Assembly (NCBI GenBank): GCA_017993835.1
Contig: JAGOLX010000013.1
Coordinates: 61,796 to 125,795, forward strand
DNA: 64,000 nt
Reading direction: 5' to 3'
Origin: Phycisphaerae bacterium
GTDB taxonomy: Bacteria > Planctomycetota > Phycisphaerae > Sedimentisphaerales > Anaerobacaceae
The notes beneath the pieces were generated by a model that ran no database searches, was not told the DNA's origin, and worked only from the letters and a program-made list of their open reading frames with translations. Below, piece after piece: positions 34,811-43,961 of this stretch. The position numbers and the translations under genes were made by a program. The number at the start of each line of letters is the position of its first letter. Position 1 is the first letter of the stretch.

Positions 34811-36250
34811 ATGAGTCTGGTACGAAGGATCGTTGTCGTCAGCAAGAAGCCTCAGATCCACGCCGTCGCGAGGGAGTTGGCGCATGAAGTGTTCGCCGCC
34901 GACGACTTGGCCGAGGCGCGAGACATCGTCGCAACGGTGTCCCCGAGTCTCGTGGTGTTCGAAGGCGTCTTCGCGCCAGCGCACGTACAGGCTTGCCTCG
35001 GGGGCGTCGAGACGGACGTGCAGAGGCCACCCCTGGCAATCGTGATTCCGGCGCGCGACAGTCCCTTCGCAGACAGCGAATACGAACAGGCGGGCGCCCT
35101 GGTTTGCCCGAGAGGAGAAGAGAACGGCGGACGACTGCGAGACCTCGTTGCCGCCACGCTCGAGACCGCGCAACACCAGGCCGCAGAACGGAACGACCCC
35201 GTCTTCTTCCAGGATGAGATCGCCGCCGCAGTGAAGATGGCGGGTCGCAGCGAGGCAATCGCCAGGACCCTCCAGATGATCAAGCTGGTGGCCGCCAGTC
35301 GGTGCAACCCCGTTCTCATCGTCGGCGACACGGGCACCGGCAAGGAGGTCGCCGCCCAGGCGGTGCACAGGCTGAGGCATCCGAACGATCCGTTCGTCGC
35401 TGTCAATTGTGCGGCGCTCACCGCCAACCTGCTGGAAAGCGAGTTGTTCGGACACGTCAAGGGTTCGTTCACCAGCGCCGACCGCGACAAGACCGGGCTG
35501 CTCGAGATGGCCGGATCCGGGACGATCTTCCTCGATGAGATCAGCGAAATGCCGCTGGAACTCCAAGCCAAGCTCCTGCGCGTCCTCCAGGAACGGGTGT
35601 TCCGCAAGGTCGGCGGGCTCAAGGACGTCGAGTGCAAGGCCACGATCATCGCCTCCAGTAATCGCGACCTCAAGAAGGAGGTCCGGGAAAAACGATTCCG
35701 CCAGGACCTCTACTATCGCCTGAACATCTGCCCGATCGCGATGGCGCCGCTTCACTCGCCGGAACGGAGGCAGGACATCCAACTGCTGGCACAGTACTTC
35801 CTGCAGACATCGAGCATCTGCTCGCACAGGCCGACGCCCGTCACCGCCATCACGAAGCTCGCACTCGAGGCGCTCTGCCGCCATGACTGGCCGGGCAACG
35901 TGCGGGAACTGCGAAATGTCATCGAGCGGGCGATCGTGTTCGAGACCACCGACAAGATCGGCATGTCGAGCATCATCATCGATCCCATCGAGAACCGGGA
36001 GTCGGCGCGCCACACTCCCGAGGGACACATGCGAGATTTCTCCCTGGAGAAGGCGGAGCGGGAACTGATCGCCCGCGCTCTGCACGAGACCGGCTGGCAG
36101 AAGACGCAGGCCGCGGCACTGCTCGGCATTACGCGCGCCACGCTCTACGCCAAGGTCAAGCAGTACAATCTGCACAAAGACAAGGGCGGCGAAGACGAAT
36201 TGGAGGTCACCGCCAGTCCGGCCGAAGCCCTCCCCGTGGCCGTCGACTGA
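34811..36250 (+). CDS. Sigma-54 enhancer-binding protein (FleQ/FlrC/NtrC-like)
   Basis: A ~479-residue activator from MSLVRRIVVV. Residues ~1-115 form a receiver-like domain without an obvious phospho-acceptor Asp. The AAA+ domain has Walker A GDTGTGKE (~172), Walker B IFLDEIS (~239) and a sigma-54 contact loop reading GSFTSA (~218-223) instead of GAFTGA. The C-terminal Fis-type helix-turn-helix is WQKTQAAALLGITRATLYAKV (~425-450). It should open sigma-54 promoters of the flagellar operons. The ATG at 34811 has GAGGAG only 2-3 nt upstream; starts at 34796 or 34781 are possible. Divergent from flgD. Confidence 0.87.
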   Translation: MSLVRRIVVVSKKPQIHAVARELAHEVFAADDLAEARDIVATVSPSLVVFEGVFAPAHVQACLGGVETDVQRPPLAIVIPARDSPFADSEYEQAGALVCPRGEENGGRLRDLVAATLETAQHQAAERNDPVFFQDEIAAAVKMAGRSEAIARTLQMIKLVAASRCNPVLIVGDTGTGKEVAAQAVHRLRHPNDPFVAVNCAALTANLLESELFGHVKGSFTSADRDKTGLLEMAGSGTIFLDEISEMPLELQAKLLRVLQERVFRKVGGLKDVECKATIIASSNRDLKKEVREKRFRQDLYYRLNICPIAMAPLHSPERRQDIQLLAQYFLQTSSICSHRPTPVTAITKLALEALCRHDWPGNVRELRNVIERAIVFETTDKIGMSSIIIDPIENRESARHTPEGHMRDFSLEKAERELIARALHETGWQKTQAAALLGITRATLYAKVKQYNLHKDKGGEDELEVTASPAEALPVAVD

Positions 36251-36280
36251 GAAATCGGCCGATTCTCTCTGGTGTCTTTC

Positions 36281-36362
36281 GCGCAACGGCGCGGGCGGTG
36301 CGCCGCGCGTCGGGCGCCACCCACCCAGCCGCAAGGCTCCACGAAGCGACCCGCCGTTGCGC
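36281..36362. promoter_or_regulatory. Inverted repeat upstream of the second sigma-54 promoter
   Basis: Perfect 11-bp arms GCGCAACGGCG (36281-36291) and CGCCGTTGCGC (36352-36362) separated by 60 nt. They lie 200-281 bp upstream of the sigma-54 -24 element and could be paired half sites for the enhancer-binding protein; the wide gap means this is tentative. The rest of 36251-36561 is GC-rich and shows no gene. Confidence 0.3.
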
Positions 36363-36561
36363 CGCATCAGCAATCAACAGAGGCGGAGCCTCCCCTCCCC
36401 CGCCGGGTCCTGGCGCGTCAGAAAATCCGCCGGGCCGTATAGAATCCTGACACTGCGGCCATTCGGCGGGTCCCCAGAAAGAACACAGCGGACGAGGTCC
36501 CGCCGCCCTAAGCTCGGCGGTTCGCATCCAGTTCCCCTTCATTGATGCGCGCGACTCCATT

Positions 36562-36576
36562 TGGCACGACGGTTGC
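36562..36576 (+). promoter_or_regulatory. Sigma-54 promoter for the second flagellar operon
   Basis: TGGCAC (36562-36567), a 5-nt spacer, then TTGC (36573-36576) on the plus strand. The match to TGGCAC-N5-TTGC is exact. Predicted transcription start is near 36588, 49 nt ahead of the first possible start codon at 36637. It should drive the TPR/STN gene and the genes up to 49541. Confidence 0.86.
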
Positions 36577-36636
36577 TGAAGAAGGAGCGGGTTCTGGGCC
36601 GCGCCGACTGAATCGGGGCGGCGCCGGCTCTCACGA

Positions 36637-39288
36637 ATGGGCGTCCTCAGGGCACCGAGCAACAGAATGTTCAGAAAGAAGGCACAACCGAATCGCGAAG
36701 GAAAAGGGCAGCCGCAAACGCCGTCGGACGGGGATCTGTTCGGGGCTCCGCTGCCGGAACAGCCGGAGTACGGCGACGTCTTCTCCTCGCACGTCGAGTT
36801 CGGCGCGGAGTTCGTCCCGTCGGACGCGCTGCCGCATCGCGAACGCGGTCTCCATCCGTTGCCCGAGATCCCCGTTCGCGTCAGCCGGCTTCCCGTGCAT
36901 CTGAGCCGCCTGTCGAAGACGCAGAAGATCCTGCTGCTCGGGATCGTCATGATCGCCGCATCGCTCCTCTACACCTTCTCGGCCGCCATGGGCCACCGGG
37001 ATCAGGCGGGCGCAACGTCGGGCGGGGAGCAGAGGGCGGAGTTGCCGTCGATGCCCGGCCAGCCTTCCCCCGAGGCGCCGCGCCGGCCGCAGCCGGTCTG
37101 GGATACGCGTGGGGACGGCCCGCGTCTGGGCACCTCCTCGCCCAATCAGCCCGAGGCAGCCGAGATCATTGAGCCCAGCCTGCCCAGTCCCGAGCCCCTG
37201 TCGCTGCAGTTGGCCGGCAAGCTGTACCAGAAGCGAGAGTACGAACACGCGTTCGTCGCATACGACAAGCTCTACCGCCGATTGGCTGCGACCGAGGGGA
37301 ATCGACCTCTCCGCGACTTCCTGCTGCTGCGCATGGCCATGTGCAGCCATCACAGCGGGGACGCCGGCCAGGCCGACACGCTGTTTCGGACGGTGTCCTT
37401 GAGCCGCCTGCCCATCCTTCGGGCACTGGCCCGATACCACCAGAGCACGATCTTGGTGGAACGAAAGCGGTATCTCGAAGCGGCCGCCAGGGCGTACCAG
37501 ACGATCAGTCTGATCGGGGTGGCGGATATCGACGAGAAATGGGTTTCGGCCGTGCAGCAGCAGTGTGGATTCCTCGTCGCCGAGACGGTCACCCGCAACC
37601 TGCTGTCCCTGAGCGATGCGGACGCCAACCTGCCGAGTGACCTGTGGGGTCATCATCCCGATGTCGATCCATTCGTCAACATGGACGAGCCGCAACTGCG
37701 CGTCTTCCTGACCTCAGGGTCCGAGAAACTCGACGAGGCAGCACTGAGCCCGCAGATTCACCCCGCCACGGGACTGAATGCGGTGGATCGATGGTCCGTG
37801 GTCTGCAATGGCGCGTCCATCGAGGAACTGCTGGCGCGATTCGCCGCGAACGCCGGACTCAATCTGCGGTGGGCGGACAATGGGCAAACCGCCCCCTCCG
37901 AAGAGAACATGCGCAAGAGACCCGTCTATCTGTATCTGACGTCCGCCACAGCCCAACAGGTAATCACCGTTGCCGCCGGCAGCGTCGACCTGCTCGCCCA
38001 GCTCGACGCCAGCGGTCGCAACGTCAACGTGCTCGACCCGACATCCTACTCCTCGTTGGCCGAGCACACGAGACTCCTGACCGAGGAGGCCATTTCGCTG
38101 TGGCAGCGTTTCCTGCTGACGGCGGACACGGACCAACGGGCTCCGAACGGGCATTTCGCCCTGGGGTTGCTCCAGACCGTCCGCGGGCAGTTGGACGAGG
38201 CGATCGCCGAGTACAAACTCGTCGCGAACCGGTTTCCGAAACACCCGCTGGCGCCGCACGCGTTGTTGGAGTCGGGCAAACTGAAGGTGCGTTTGCGGGA
38301 CTACGTGGGCGCCCACGCCGATCTCAAGCAGCTCGTGGAAGTATATCCGGAGACCGACCTGGCGGATACGGCGTGTCTGCACCTGGCCGATGCCACGATG
38401 AAGGCGGGCCAATATGAGGAGGCGTCGGGCCTGTATCGCAAGGTCTACAACCTGGGGTTGTCCGTGGACTCTCAGGCCAGTTCCGCATGGGGCGCGGGCC
38501 GGTGCTTCCATGAAATGGGCAACAGCGAGGAGACGGCCCGATGGCTGAACCGCTACGTGACGCTCGTCCGGGATCAGGGCCGTCCGGAGTTTCATTCGGC
38601 CTGTCTGCTGCTCGGCAAAGCGTATCTCGCCCAGCACAAGCCGCAGCAGGCACACGCCGCACTGAACCTGGCGATCAAGGGCAATCTCTCCCGTGAGCAA
38701 TACGTGGAAACCGTCGCGGTGCTCGTCAGAGCGTACATCGAGCAGGGACTCCTGCTGGAGGCCCTGGAGACGATCGAAGGCACAGCGGGATGGCAGCTCT
38801 CGCAGCAGGAGAGCATCGAGTTGCTCCTGTTGCGGGTGCAAATCCTCCGCTCGATCGGCCTGGTCGACAAGGCCATCGCCTTGTTGCAGGAAAAAGGACA
38901 GTTCCTGCCGAGTCCGGAACTCAAGGGCGCGGTCGCATTGGAACTCGCGGCCTGCTACTACGACAACGACGACGTCGAATCGGCCAGGAAGACACTGAGC
39001 GATGCGTTCGCGTTGGTCGGGCCGGGACCCCAGGCCCAGCAGATCGGCCGGGAATTGGCTCGCATGTGCCTGCGCCTCGGGCAGACCAACCAGGCCATCT
39101 CGGTCTGCTCGCAGTTGCTGGAGCACGCTTCTGCGACGGAGAAACCTCCGGTCCTGACTCTGCTGGCCGAGGCCCATCGCAAACAAGGGCAGTATGATCG
39201 CGCCATGGCCGCCATGCTGAATCAGTATGACAACGCGACGGACCCGAATCTCGTTCGGGTCGCGCCAGACGCGAAACTGGCGCCATGA
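36637..39288 (+). CDS. Membrane TPR protein with STN-like domain in the flagellar operon
   Basis: An 883-residue protein (start 36637; 36667 possible). Residues ~105-128 are a membrane helix (ILLLGIVMIAASLLYTFSAAM), so most of the protein is probably periplasmic. Residues ~388-460 look like an STN/secretin-type domain (GASIEELLARFAANAGLNLRW, YLTSATAQQVITVAAG). Residues ~505-870 are TPR units (HFALGLLQTVRGQLDEAIAEY; LAEAHRKQGQYDRAM). I do not recognise a named flagellar protein. Position as first gene of a sigma-54-driven fliL-fliM-fliN-flhA operon suggests a motility or basal-body accessory function. Its stop overlaps the next frame by ATGA. Confidence 0.74.
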   Translation: MGVLRAPSNRMFRKKAQPNREGKGQPQTPSDGDLFGAPLPEQPEYGDVFSSHVEFGAEFVPSDALPHRERGLHPLPEIPVRVSRLPVHLSRLSKTQKILLLGIVMIAASLLYTFSAAMGHRDQAGATSGGEQRAELPSMPGQPSPEAPRRPQPVWDTRGDGPRLGTSSPNQPEAAEIIEPSLPSPEPLSLQLAGKLYQKREYEHAFVAYDKLYRRLAATEGNRPLRDFLLLRMAMCSHHSGDAGQADTLFRTVSLSRLPILRALARYHQSTILVERKRYLEAAARAYQTISLIGVADIDEKWVSAVQQQCGFLVAETVTRNLLSLSDADANLPSDLWGHHPDVDPFVNMDEPQLRVFLTSGSEKLDEAALSPQIHPATGLNAVDRWSVVCNGASIEELLARFAANAGLNLRWADNGQTAPSEENMRKRPVYLYLTSATAQQVITVAAGSVDLLAQLDASGRNVNVLDPTSYSSLAEHTRLLTEEAISLWQRFLLTADTDQRAPNGHFALGLLQTVRGQLDEAIAEYKLVANRFPKHPLAPHALLESGKLKVRLRDYVGAHADLKQLVEVYPETDLADTACLHLADATMKAGQYEEASGLYRKVYNLGLSVDSQASSAWGAGRCFHEMGNSEETARWLNRYVTLVRDQGRPEFHSACLLLGKAYLAQHKPQQAHAALNLAIKGNLSREQYVETVAVLVRAYIEQGLLLEALETIEGTAGWQLSQQESIELLLLRVQILRSIGLVDKAIALLQEKGQFLPSPELKGAVALELAACYYDNDDVESARKTLSDAFALVGPGPQAQQIGRELARMCLRLGQTNQAISVCSQLLEHASATEKPPVLTLLAEAHRKQGQYDRAMAAMLNQYDNATDPNLVRVAPDAKLAP

Positions 39289-39323
39289 CGACAAACAACC
39301 GAATGGACAAGGACGAAGAACCA

Positions 39324-40250
39324 ATGACGACGAACATATCCCATTCATCGTGGCTCAGAGCCTGCACGATCCTGTCCCTGCTCGCCTGCGTGGGCGCACT
39401 GCGGGCGGCGGAGCCCACCCGACCCCGGACCCCTCCTCGGATTCAGGGGGCGTCCTTTGCCAAGGGAGGACTGAGCGACCCATGCGCAGTCGGGCCCATG
39501 GCACAGGCTGGCCCGGAAGTCGCTGCGATCCCCGACTCAGCCATCCCCTTGTCCAGCCTCCTGAGCCGCATGAAGAGCGAGGGCCCGGCGGCACGCACCG
39601 AGTCCGGACAGGGCGGTCCCCTCGCCCAGACGCTGTGGTCGAACCGGGTCGCTGCCCCCGAGCAGGCCAAAGAAGCCGAGGCCAGTCTGGCCCTCAAGCG
39701 CCTGGTCCGACAGGTTCGATCCGTCAAGTTCGAGGACCAGAACGTGGGTCCGACCTTCCAGCCGCCAGCCGAATCCAATTCGCTGGCAGAGACGCTTGAC
39801 GGGCAGCTCGCGGAAGTCAACACCATGGGGAAGACAGCATCTGCGAGTCCCGCGGTGGCCACCTCCGCCGAGGGATCGACGCCGTCCAAGACACAGAAGA
39901 CTCTCGATACCCTCCGCCAGAATCCCGACCAGGTCCGCGATCCTCTCGAAATCGCGGAGCTGCTGTTTCTCAGCGGGCGGGCCAAGGAAGCGACGCCATT
40001 CTACGCCAAGGCGCTGCAGAACATCAGCCCCGGCGATCCCGCCACCGAGGCGGATCGAGCCTGGGTCCTCTTCCAGCTCGGCAATTGTCTGCGTGAAACC
40101 GACACCGCCAAGGCCCAGGAGACGTACATGAAGCTCGTTGCCGAGTATCCCACCTCGCCGTGGACGGAACTGGCGAAGGCCCATGGCCGACTCCTCACAT
40201 GGTATCAGAAGAACCCCTCGGCACAAACAACGGCATCGCCTCAACTGTAG
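39324..40250 (+). CDS. Secreted protein with C-terminal TPR-like repeats
   Basis: A ~308-residue protein from MTTNISHSSWL, with a signal peptide (ACTILSLLACVGALRA, cleavage near AEP). An in-frame ATG at 39285 overlaps the upstream stop (ATGA) but would add an acidic leader that suits a signal peptide poorly. The middle is Pro/Ser/Ala-rich and unstructured. The C-terminal ~110 residues carry TPR-like units (AELLFLSGRAKEATPFYAKAL; VLFQLGNCLRETDTAKAQETY). No family is recognised. It follows the TPR/STN gene and precedes a sigma-54 activator, so it is likely part of the flagellar operon. Confidence 0.66.
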   Translation: MTTNISHSSWLRACTILSLLACVGALRAAEPTRPRTPPRIQGASFAKGGLSDPCAVGPMAQAGPEVAAIPDSAIPLSSLLSRMKSEGPAARTESGQGGPLAQTLWSNRVAAPEQAKEAEASLALKRLVRQVRSVKFEDQNVGPTFQPPAESNSLAETLDGQLAEVNTMGKTASASPAVATSAEGSTPSKTQKTLDTLRQNPDQVRDPLEIAELLFLSGRAKEATPFYAKALQNISPGDPATEADRAWVLFQLGNCLRETDTAKAQETYMKLVAEYPTSPWTELAKAHGRLLTWYQKNPSAQTTASPQL

Positions 40251-40341
40251 CCAACCGCATCCTCCGTCGTGAAACAGCCATCCAACCGGCAAGTGAGAAG
40301 CAGCGAACATGGGCAAGACCGAGAACCAGGAGAGAGGCAGG

Positions 40342-41874
40342 ATGCAGCAACGCAGCGATAATGCGACCGTCTTGATCGTGGACAACGAGCCGCAGACGAT
40401 TCGACTCATGCTGGAACTCCTGGCGCAAAGGGGCATCAGCGCCCGATTGGCGACGACGAAGAAAGGCGCCATCGATGCCCTGGACCGCACTGCCTGCGAT
40501 CTGGCGTTTCTCAGCGAGCAGACGGCGGACCCGCAGGATCGTTCGAGCGCCTTCGAACTGCTCGGCGCGATTCGGGCAGTCGCACCCGAGATGCCCGTCG
40601 TCATGATGGGCGAGGCCACGGAGTCGACGGCGGATTGGCGCGTGCTCCAGCGAAGCACGCAAGCTGCGGTCCGGGCAATCCAGGCGGGCTGCCGGGATTT
40701 CCTGCTCAAGCCGCTGGACCGGCGGACCGTCGAAGGCGTCCTCGACGCCGCGCTGCCCAACCGCTCGGTGGCAACCGCCGCCGCCGCCCGGGAGGGCGAC
40801 CGCTGTCTCTACCAGATCGTGGGCAGAAGCCCACGGATGCTCCAGGTGGTCAGCTTGGCCGAGCGGATCGCTCCGACGTCGGTGCCTGTGCTGATCAGCG
40901 GCGAGAGCGGAACGGGCAAGGAGCTGCTCTCTCTGCTGATTCACCACAAGAGCCGGCGGGCTCTCGGTCCGTTCGTTCGAGTCAACTGCGCCGCGATGAG
41001 CGACTCCCTGCTGGAAAGCGAGCTGTTCGGGCACGAGAAGGGTTCGTTCACCGGCGCCTACACACAGAGAAAGGGCCGGTTCGAGATGGCCCACGGCGGC
41101 ACGCTGCTGCTTGACGAGATCAGCGAGACGTCCCTGACCTTCCAGGCGAAACTGCTGCGGATCATCGAGCAGCAGGAATTCGAGCGAGTCGGCGGCAACG
41201 AGAACATCCGCGTGAATGTCCGGATCATCAGCACCACGAACCGCGATCTGCTTCACGAGGTGCAGATGGGCCGTTTTCGCCAGGATCTCTACTACCGTCT
41301 GAGCGCCACGCGAATCGTGGCGGCCCCGCTGCGGGAACGACGGGACGACCTGCGAGATCTGATCTGGTATTTCGTGAATCTCTATGCCCGAGAGGCCCAG
41401 CGTCGGATAGAAACGATCGACCCGACGATGCTCGACATCTTCGCCAATTACCACTGGCCGGGCAACGTGAGGCAATTGCGCAACGTCGTCATCACCTCGC
41501 TGACCCTCGGCGCCGGCCCGGTCCTGTCGCTGGCCGACGTTTCCTGGCTCTTCGACGAGCTTCAGCCCCTGACACAGCACAGCGTCGAGAGCGGATTGCA
41601 CAGCGTTCGTCGGACGAGTTCCGTCTCGACGGCCGATACCGGCTTCATCGCAGGGCCCACCGGCCTCGGGGGCATCCGACTCGATGAGATCGAACGCCAG
41701 GCGATTCTCCAGACATTGCGACAGACCTCCGGCAATCAAACGCGAGCGGCCAGAGTTCTGGGCATCAGCGACCGCACATTGCGTGAGAAGATCCGTCGCT
41801 ACCGACAGCAGGAGGACGCCCAGACCTGCGAAGCGTCCCGTCGCGCCGGAAGGTCGCTGCAGCCGGTGTCCTGA
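40342..41874 (+). CDS. Sigma-54-dependent response-regulator-like activator
   Basis: A ~510-residue NtrC-type activator from MQQRSDNATVLIVDNEP, with AGGAG nine bases upstream (ATG at 40309 is an alternative). The receiver domain has the acidic start (VDNEP), but the usual phospho-acceptor Asp position reads DLAFLSEQ, so it may be phosphorylation-independent. The AAA+ domain has Walker A GESGTGKE (~187), the sigma-54 contact loop GSFTGA (~234-239) and Walker B LLLDEIS. The C-terminal HTH is GNQTRAARVLGISDRTLREKI. Probably a flagellar-class activator (FlrC/FlgR-like). Confidence 0.87.
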   Translation: MQQRSDNATVLIVDNEPQTIRLMLELLAQRGISARLATTKKGAIDALDRTACDLAFLSEQTADPQDRSSAFELLGAIRAVAPEMPVVMMGEATESTADWRVLQRSTQAAVRAIQAGCRDFLLKPLDRRTVEGVLDAALPNRSVATAAAAREGDRCLYQIVGRSPRMLQVVSLAERIAPTSVPVLISGESGTGKELLSLLIHHKSRRALGPFVRVNCAAMSDSLLESELFGHEKGSFTGAYTQRKGRFEMAHGGTLLLDEISETSLTFQAKLLRIIEQQEFERVGGNENIRVNVRIISTTNRDLLHEVQMGRFRQDLYYRLSATRIVAAPLRERRDDLRDLIWYFVNLYAREAQRRIETIDPTMLDIFANYHWPGNVRQLRNVVITSLTLGAGPVLSLADVSWLFDELQPLTQHSVESGLHSVRRTSSVSTADTGFIAGPTGLGGIRLDEIERQAILQTLRQTSGNQTRAARVLGISDRTLREKIRRYRQQEDAQTCEASRRAGRSLQPVS

Positions 41875-41917
41875 GACAGAAACGATGAGAGTCCTGTGAG
41901 AACGAAGGAATAGACAG

Positions 41918-42487
41918 ATGGCCGAGTCAGAGAAGGTCGAGAAGGGAAAAGACGCCGGGCCGGCGCTGCCGCCGAACAAGAACGCGATGGCCAAGGCCAT
42001 GCCTATGGTGGTCATCGGCGCAGCGGTCGTCATCTTCGCCGGAGGGGGCTTCGTTGTGGGCCGGCTGTTTGGAACGCGAGGCCAGGCCCGGACGGCTTCC
42101 GCGGAACAGTCCTCTTCAGACGAGCTGAAGCTGAAAGAGCTCGACCCGGTGGCAGACAAGAATGACGGCTGGTTCTATGAAATGGAGCCGGCCGTCGCGA
42201 ACCTGAACGAGCCGGGCGTGACGCGATACGTTCGGATCAGCCTGACCCTCGATGTCACGCAAGCGTGGGCCCAGGAGGAGGCCAGGCCCTTCCTGGATCA
42301 GAAGAAACCCCTCATGAAGCACTGGCTGACTTTGTACCTGTCCAACCAGACCATCGAGGACATGCGCGGCGAGAAGAACCTGCTGCGCATGCAGAGCAAT
42401 ATCCGCGACGTATTCAACCAGGGGCTCTTCCCGAACAGCCAGGCCCGGATCAACGACGTCCTGTTCAAGGAGTTCGCGATTCAATGA
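41918..42487 (+). CDS. fliL: Flagellar basal body protein FliL
   Basis: A 189-residue protein with one membrane helix (AMPMVVIGAAVVIFAGGGFVVG) and the FliL periplasmic sequence YEMEPAVANLNEPGVTRYVRISLTLDV, ending RINDVLFKEFAIQ as FliL does. FliL is a stator-associated protein. Its stop overlaps fliM by ATGA (42484-42487), the classic fliL-fliM coupling. Confidence 0.92.
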   Translation: MAESEKVEKGKDAGPALPPNKNAMAKAMPMVVIGAAVVIFAGGGFVVGRLFGTRGQARTASAEQSSSDELKLKELDPVADKNDGWFYEMEPAVANLNEPGVTRYVRISLTLDVTQAWAQEEARPFLDQKKPLMKHWLTLYLSNQTIEDMRGEKNLLRMQSNIRDVFNQGLFPNSQARINDVLFKEFAIQ

Positions 42488-43494
42488 CGGACGCGTTGAC
42501 CGATTCTCTGGGCAGGGAAAGGATACGCCAGCTTCTGGCGGCGGTGGGCTCGGCCCCGGCGCAGGATCAGACGGTCGGCAAGGCCCAGCCGTACGATTGG
42601 CGAGATCCGCACTGGCTGACCGCCGACCAGGTCAATTGTCTGGCTGCGGTCATGAGCCAGGTGGCCGCCAAGCTCGCCAACGTGTTCACACGGTACTTCA
42701 GCCACAAGGTCGAAGTCTCCCCCACCGCGGTCACCCAGCATTTCGCCAACGATTTGCCCCGTCTGATCTCGATGGACCGCGTCCACTGCCTGACATTCGG
42801 CCCGGACGACCGTTCGCTCTGCGGATTCCTTGCCGTTTCGTCCCCAACCACCATGGACTGGGTCACCCGGCTGCTGGGCGACGCCGAGGCGGCCGGCGAT
42901 CCGGATCGGCCGTTGTCCTCTCTCGAGGAATCCCTGGTCTGCGACCTGGTGCTGGCCGCGACGGATGCGTTCCTCGCCTCTCTGCGCCCTCACGAGACTC
43001 TCAAGAGCAGCGAACGGTTCCAGAAAGGCCGACCCAGCGTCCAGTTCGAGCCGACCGAGGAGATCTGTCGAATCGCATTCCAGGTCAAGGAGGCAGACAA
43101 GGGCGAGCCCCATGAGATCACGTTCGTGCTGTCGTGCAGCCGGTTGGGCGCTCTGGTGGGACGGACATCCTCGCCGGCCCCTCGGACCACTCCTCAGGAG
43201 CTTTCCAAGACCCTGATGGAGCATCTGCAACAGATGCCCGTGACGGTGGCGGTCCGACTCGCGACGGCCCAGATCGGCTTCCGGGAAGTCATGGGCCTCG
43301 CGCCCGGCGACATCCTCCTGCTGGACAAGCCGATTCACGAGATGGTGGAACTGGTCGTTGAGGGTCGCACGGCGTTCTGCGGTCGCCCGGTCCAATCCGA
43401 TGGGCAATACGCGATCGTCATCAAGGAGTCTCAGGCCATCCACGCACAGGAAACGCCCAAGCCGAAAACACCAGGTGAACCAAAGAAAGGATAG
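42484..43494 (+). CDS. fliM: Flagellar motor switch protein FliM
   Basis: A 336-residue FliM starting MTDALTDSLGRERIRQLLAAVG, overlapping the fliL stop (ATGA). The N-terminal CheY-binding-like helix is diverged (RERIRQLLAAVG, compared with the usual DEIDALL pattern). The CheC/FliM-type middle is present (TRYFSHKVEVSPTAVTQ; MDWVTRLLGDAEAAG) and the C-terminal FliN-type domain follows (TVAVRLATAQIGFREVMGLAPGDILLLDKP). An open frame extends upstream into fliL and is not the start. Confidence 0.9.
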   Translation: MTDALTDSLGRERIRQLLAAVGSAPAQDQTVGKAQPYDWRDPHWLTADQVNCLAAVMSQVAAKLANVFTRYFSHKVEVSPTAVTQHFANDLPRLISMDRVHCLTFGPDDRSLCGFLAVSSPTTMDWVTRLLGDAEAAGDPDRPLSSLEESLVCDLVLAATDAFLASLRPHETLKSSERFQKGRPSVQFEPTEEICRIAFQVKEADKGEPHEITFVLSCSRLGALVGRTSSPAPRTTPQELSKTLMEHLQQMPVTVAVRLATAQIGFREVMGLAPGDILLLDKPIHEMVELVVEGRTAFCGRPVQSDGQYAIVIKESQAIHAQETPKPKTPGEPKKG

Positions 43495-43501
43495 AACAGC
43501 A

Positions 43502-43903
43502 ATGCCCGACACCGCAGCCAATGCACCGGTGGAAAGCCCGCCTCGGGAGGATCTCGATGAGACGACCCCGCAGGACGACGGCAAGACGCAGGTTCGATCG
43601 GTCGAGTTCCCGTCGGCGCCGCAGAGCGCCGTCGCGGCGGGAACCGGCCAGTTGGATATTCTGCTGGACATGGACATCCCGATCACGGTCGTGCTCGGGA
43701 CCACGCAGATCCCGGTCCGGCGGCTCCTGCAACTGGGACCCGGGTCGGTTCTGCAACTCGAGAAGTCCGTCGAGACGCCGGTGGATCTGTTCATGAAGGA
43801 CTCCAAGTTCGCAGAGGCCGACGTGGTGGTCGTGGAGAATCGATTCGCCGTGCGGATCCGACAGATCGTCGCGGCCGCCGCGCCGGCCGCCGTACGGGGA
43901 TAG
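43502..43903 (+). CDS. fliN: Flagellar motor switch protein FliN
   Basis: A 133-residue FliN from MPDTAANAPV with AAAGGA upstream. The SpoA fold is clear: LLDMDIPITVVLGTTQIPVRRLLQLGPGSVLQLEKSVETPVDLFMKD and VVVVENRFAVRIRQIV. It forms the lower C-ring with FliM. The N-terminal ~45 residues are a low-complexity linker. It lies 7 nt after the fliM stop. Confidence 0.92.
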   Translation: MPDTAANAPVESPPREDLDETTPQDDGKTQVRSVEFPSAPQSAVAAGTGQLDILLDMDIPITVVLGTTQIPVRRLLQLGPGSVLQLEKSVETPVDLFMKDSKFAEADVVVVENRFAVRIRQIVAAAAPAAVRG

Positions 43904-43961
43904 GACGCGCATGAAACTCGGCAAGGGCACAACTCGTCCATCGTAAACTACCAATCGAGAT

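Noticed and set aside
34730..36373. Minus-strand open frame opposite the sigma-54 activator
   Set aside because: The plus strand carries Walker A/B and HTH motifs; the minus frame has none.
40195..42159. Minus-strand open frame of 654 codons
   Set aside because: Antisense to the second activator and fliL; no family features.
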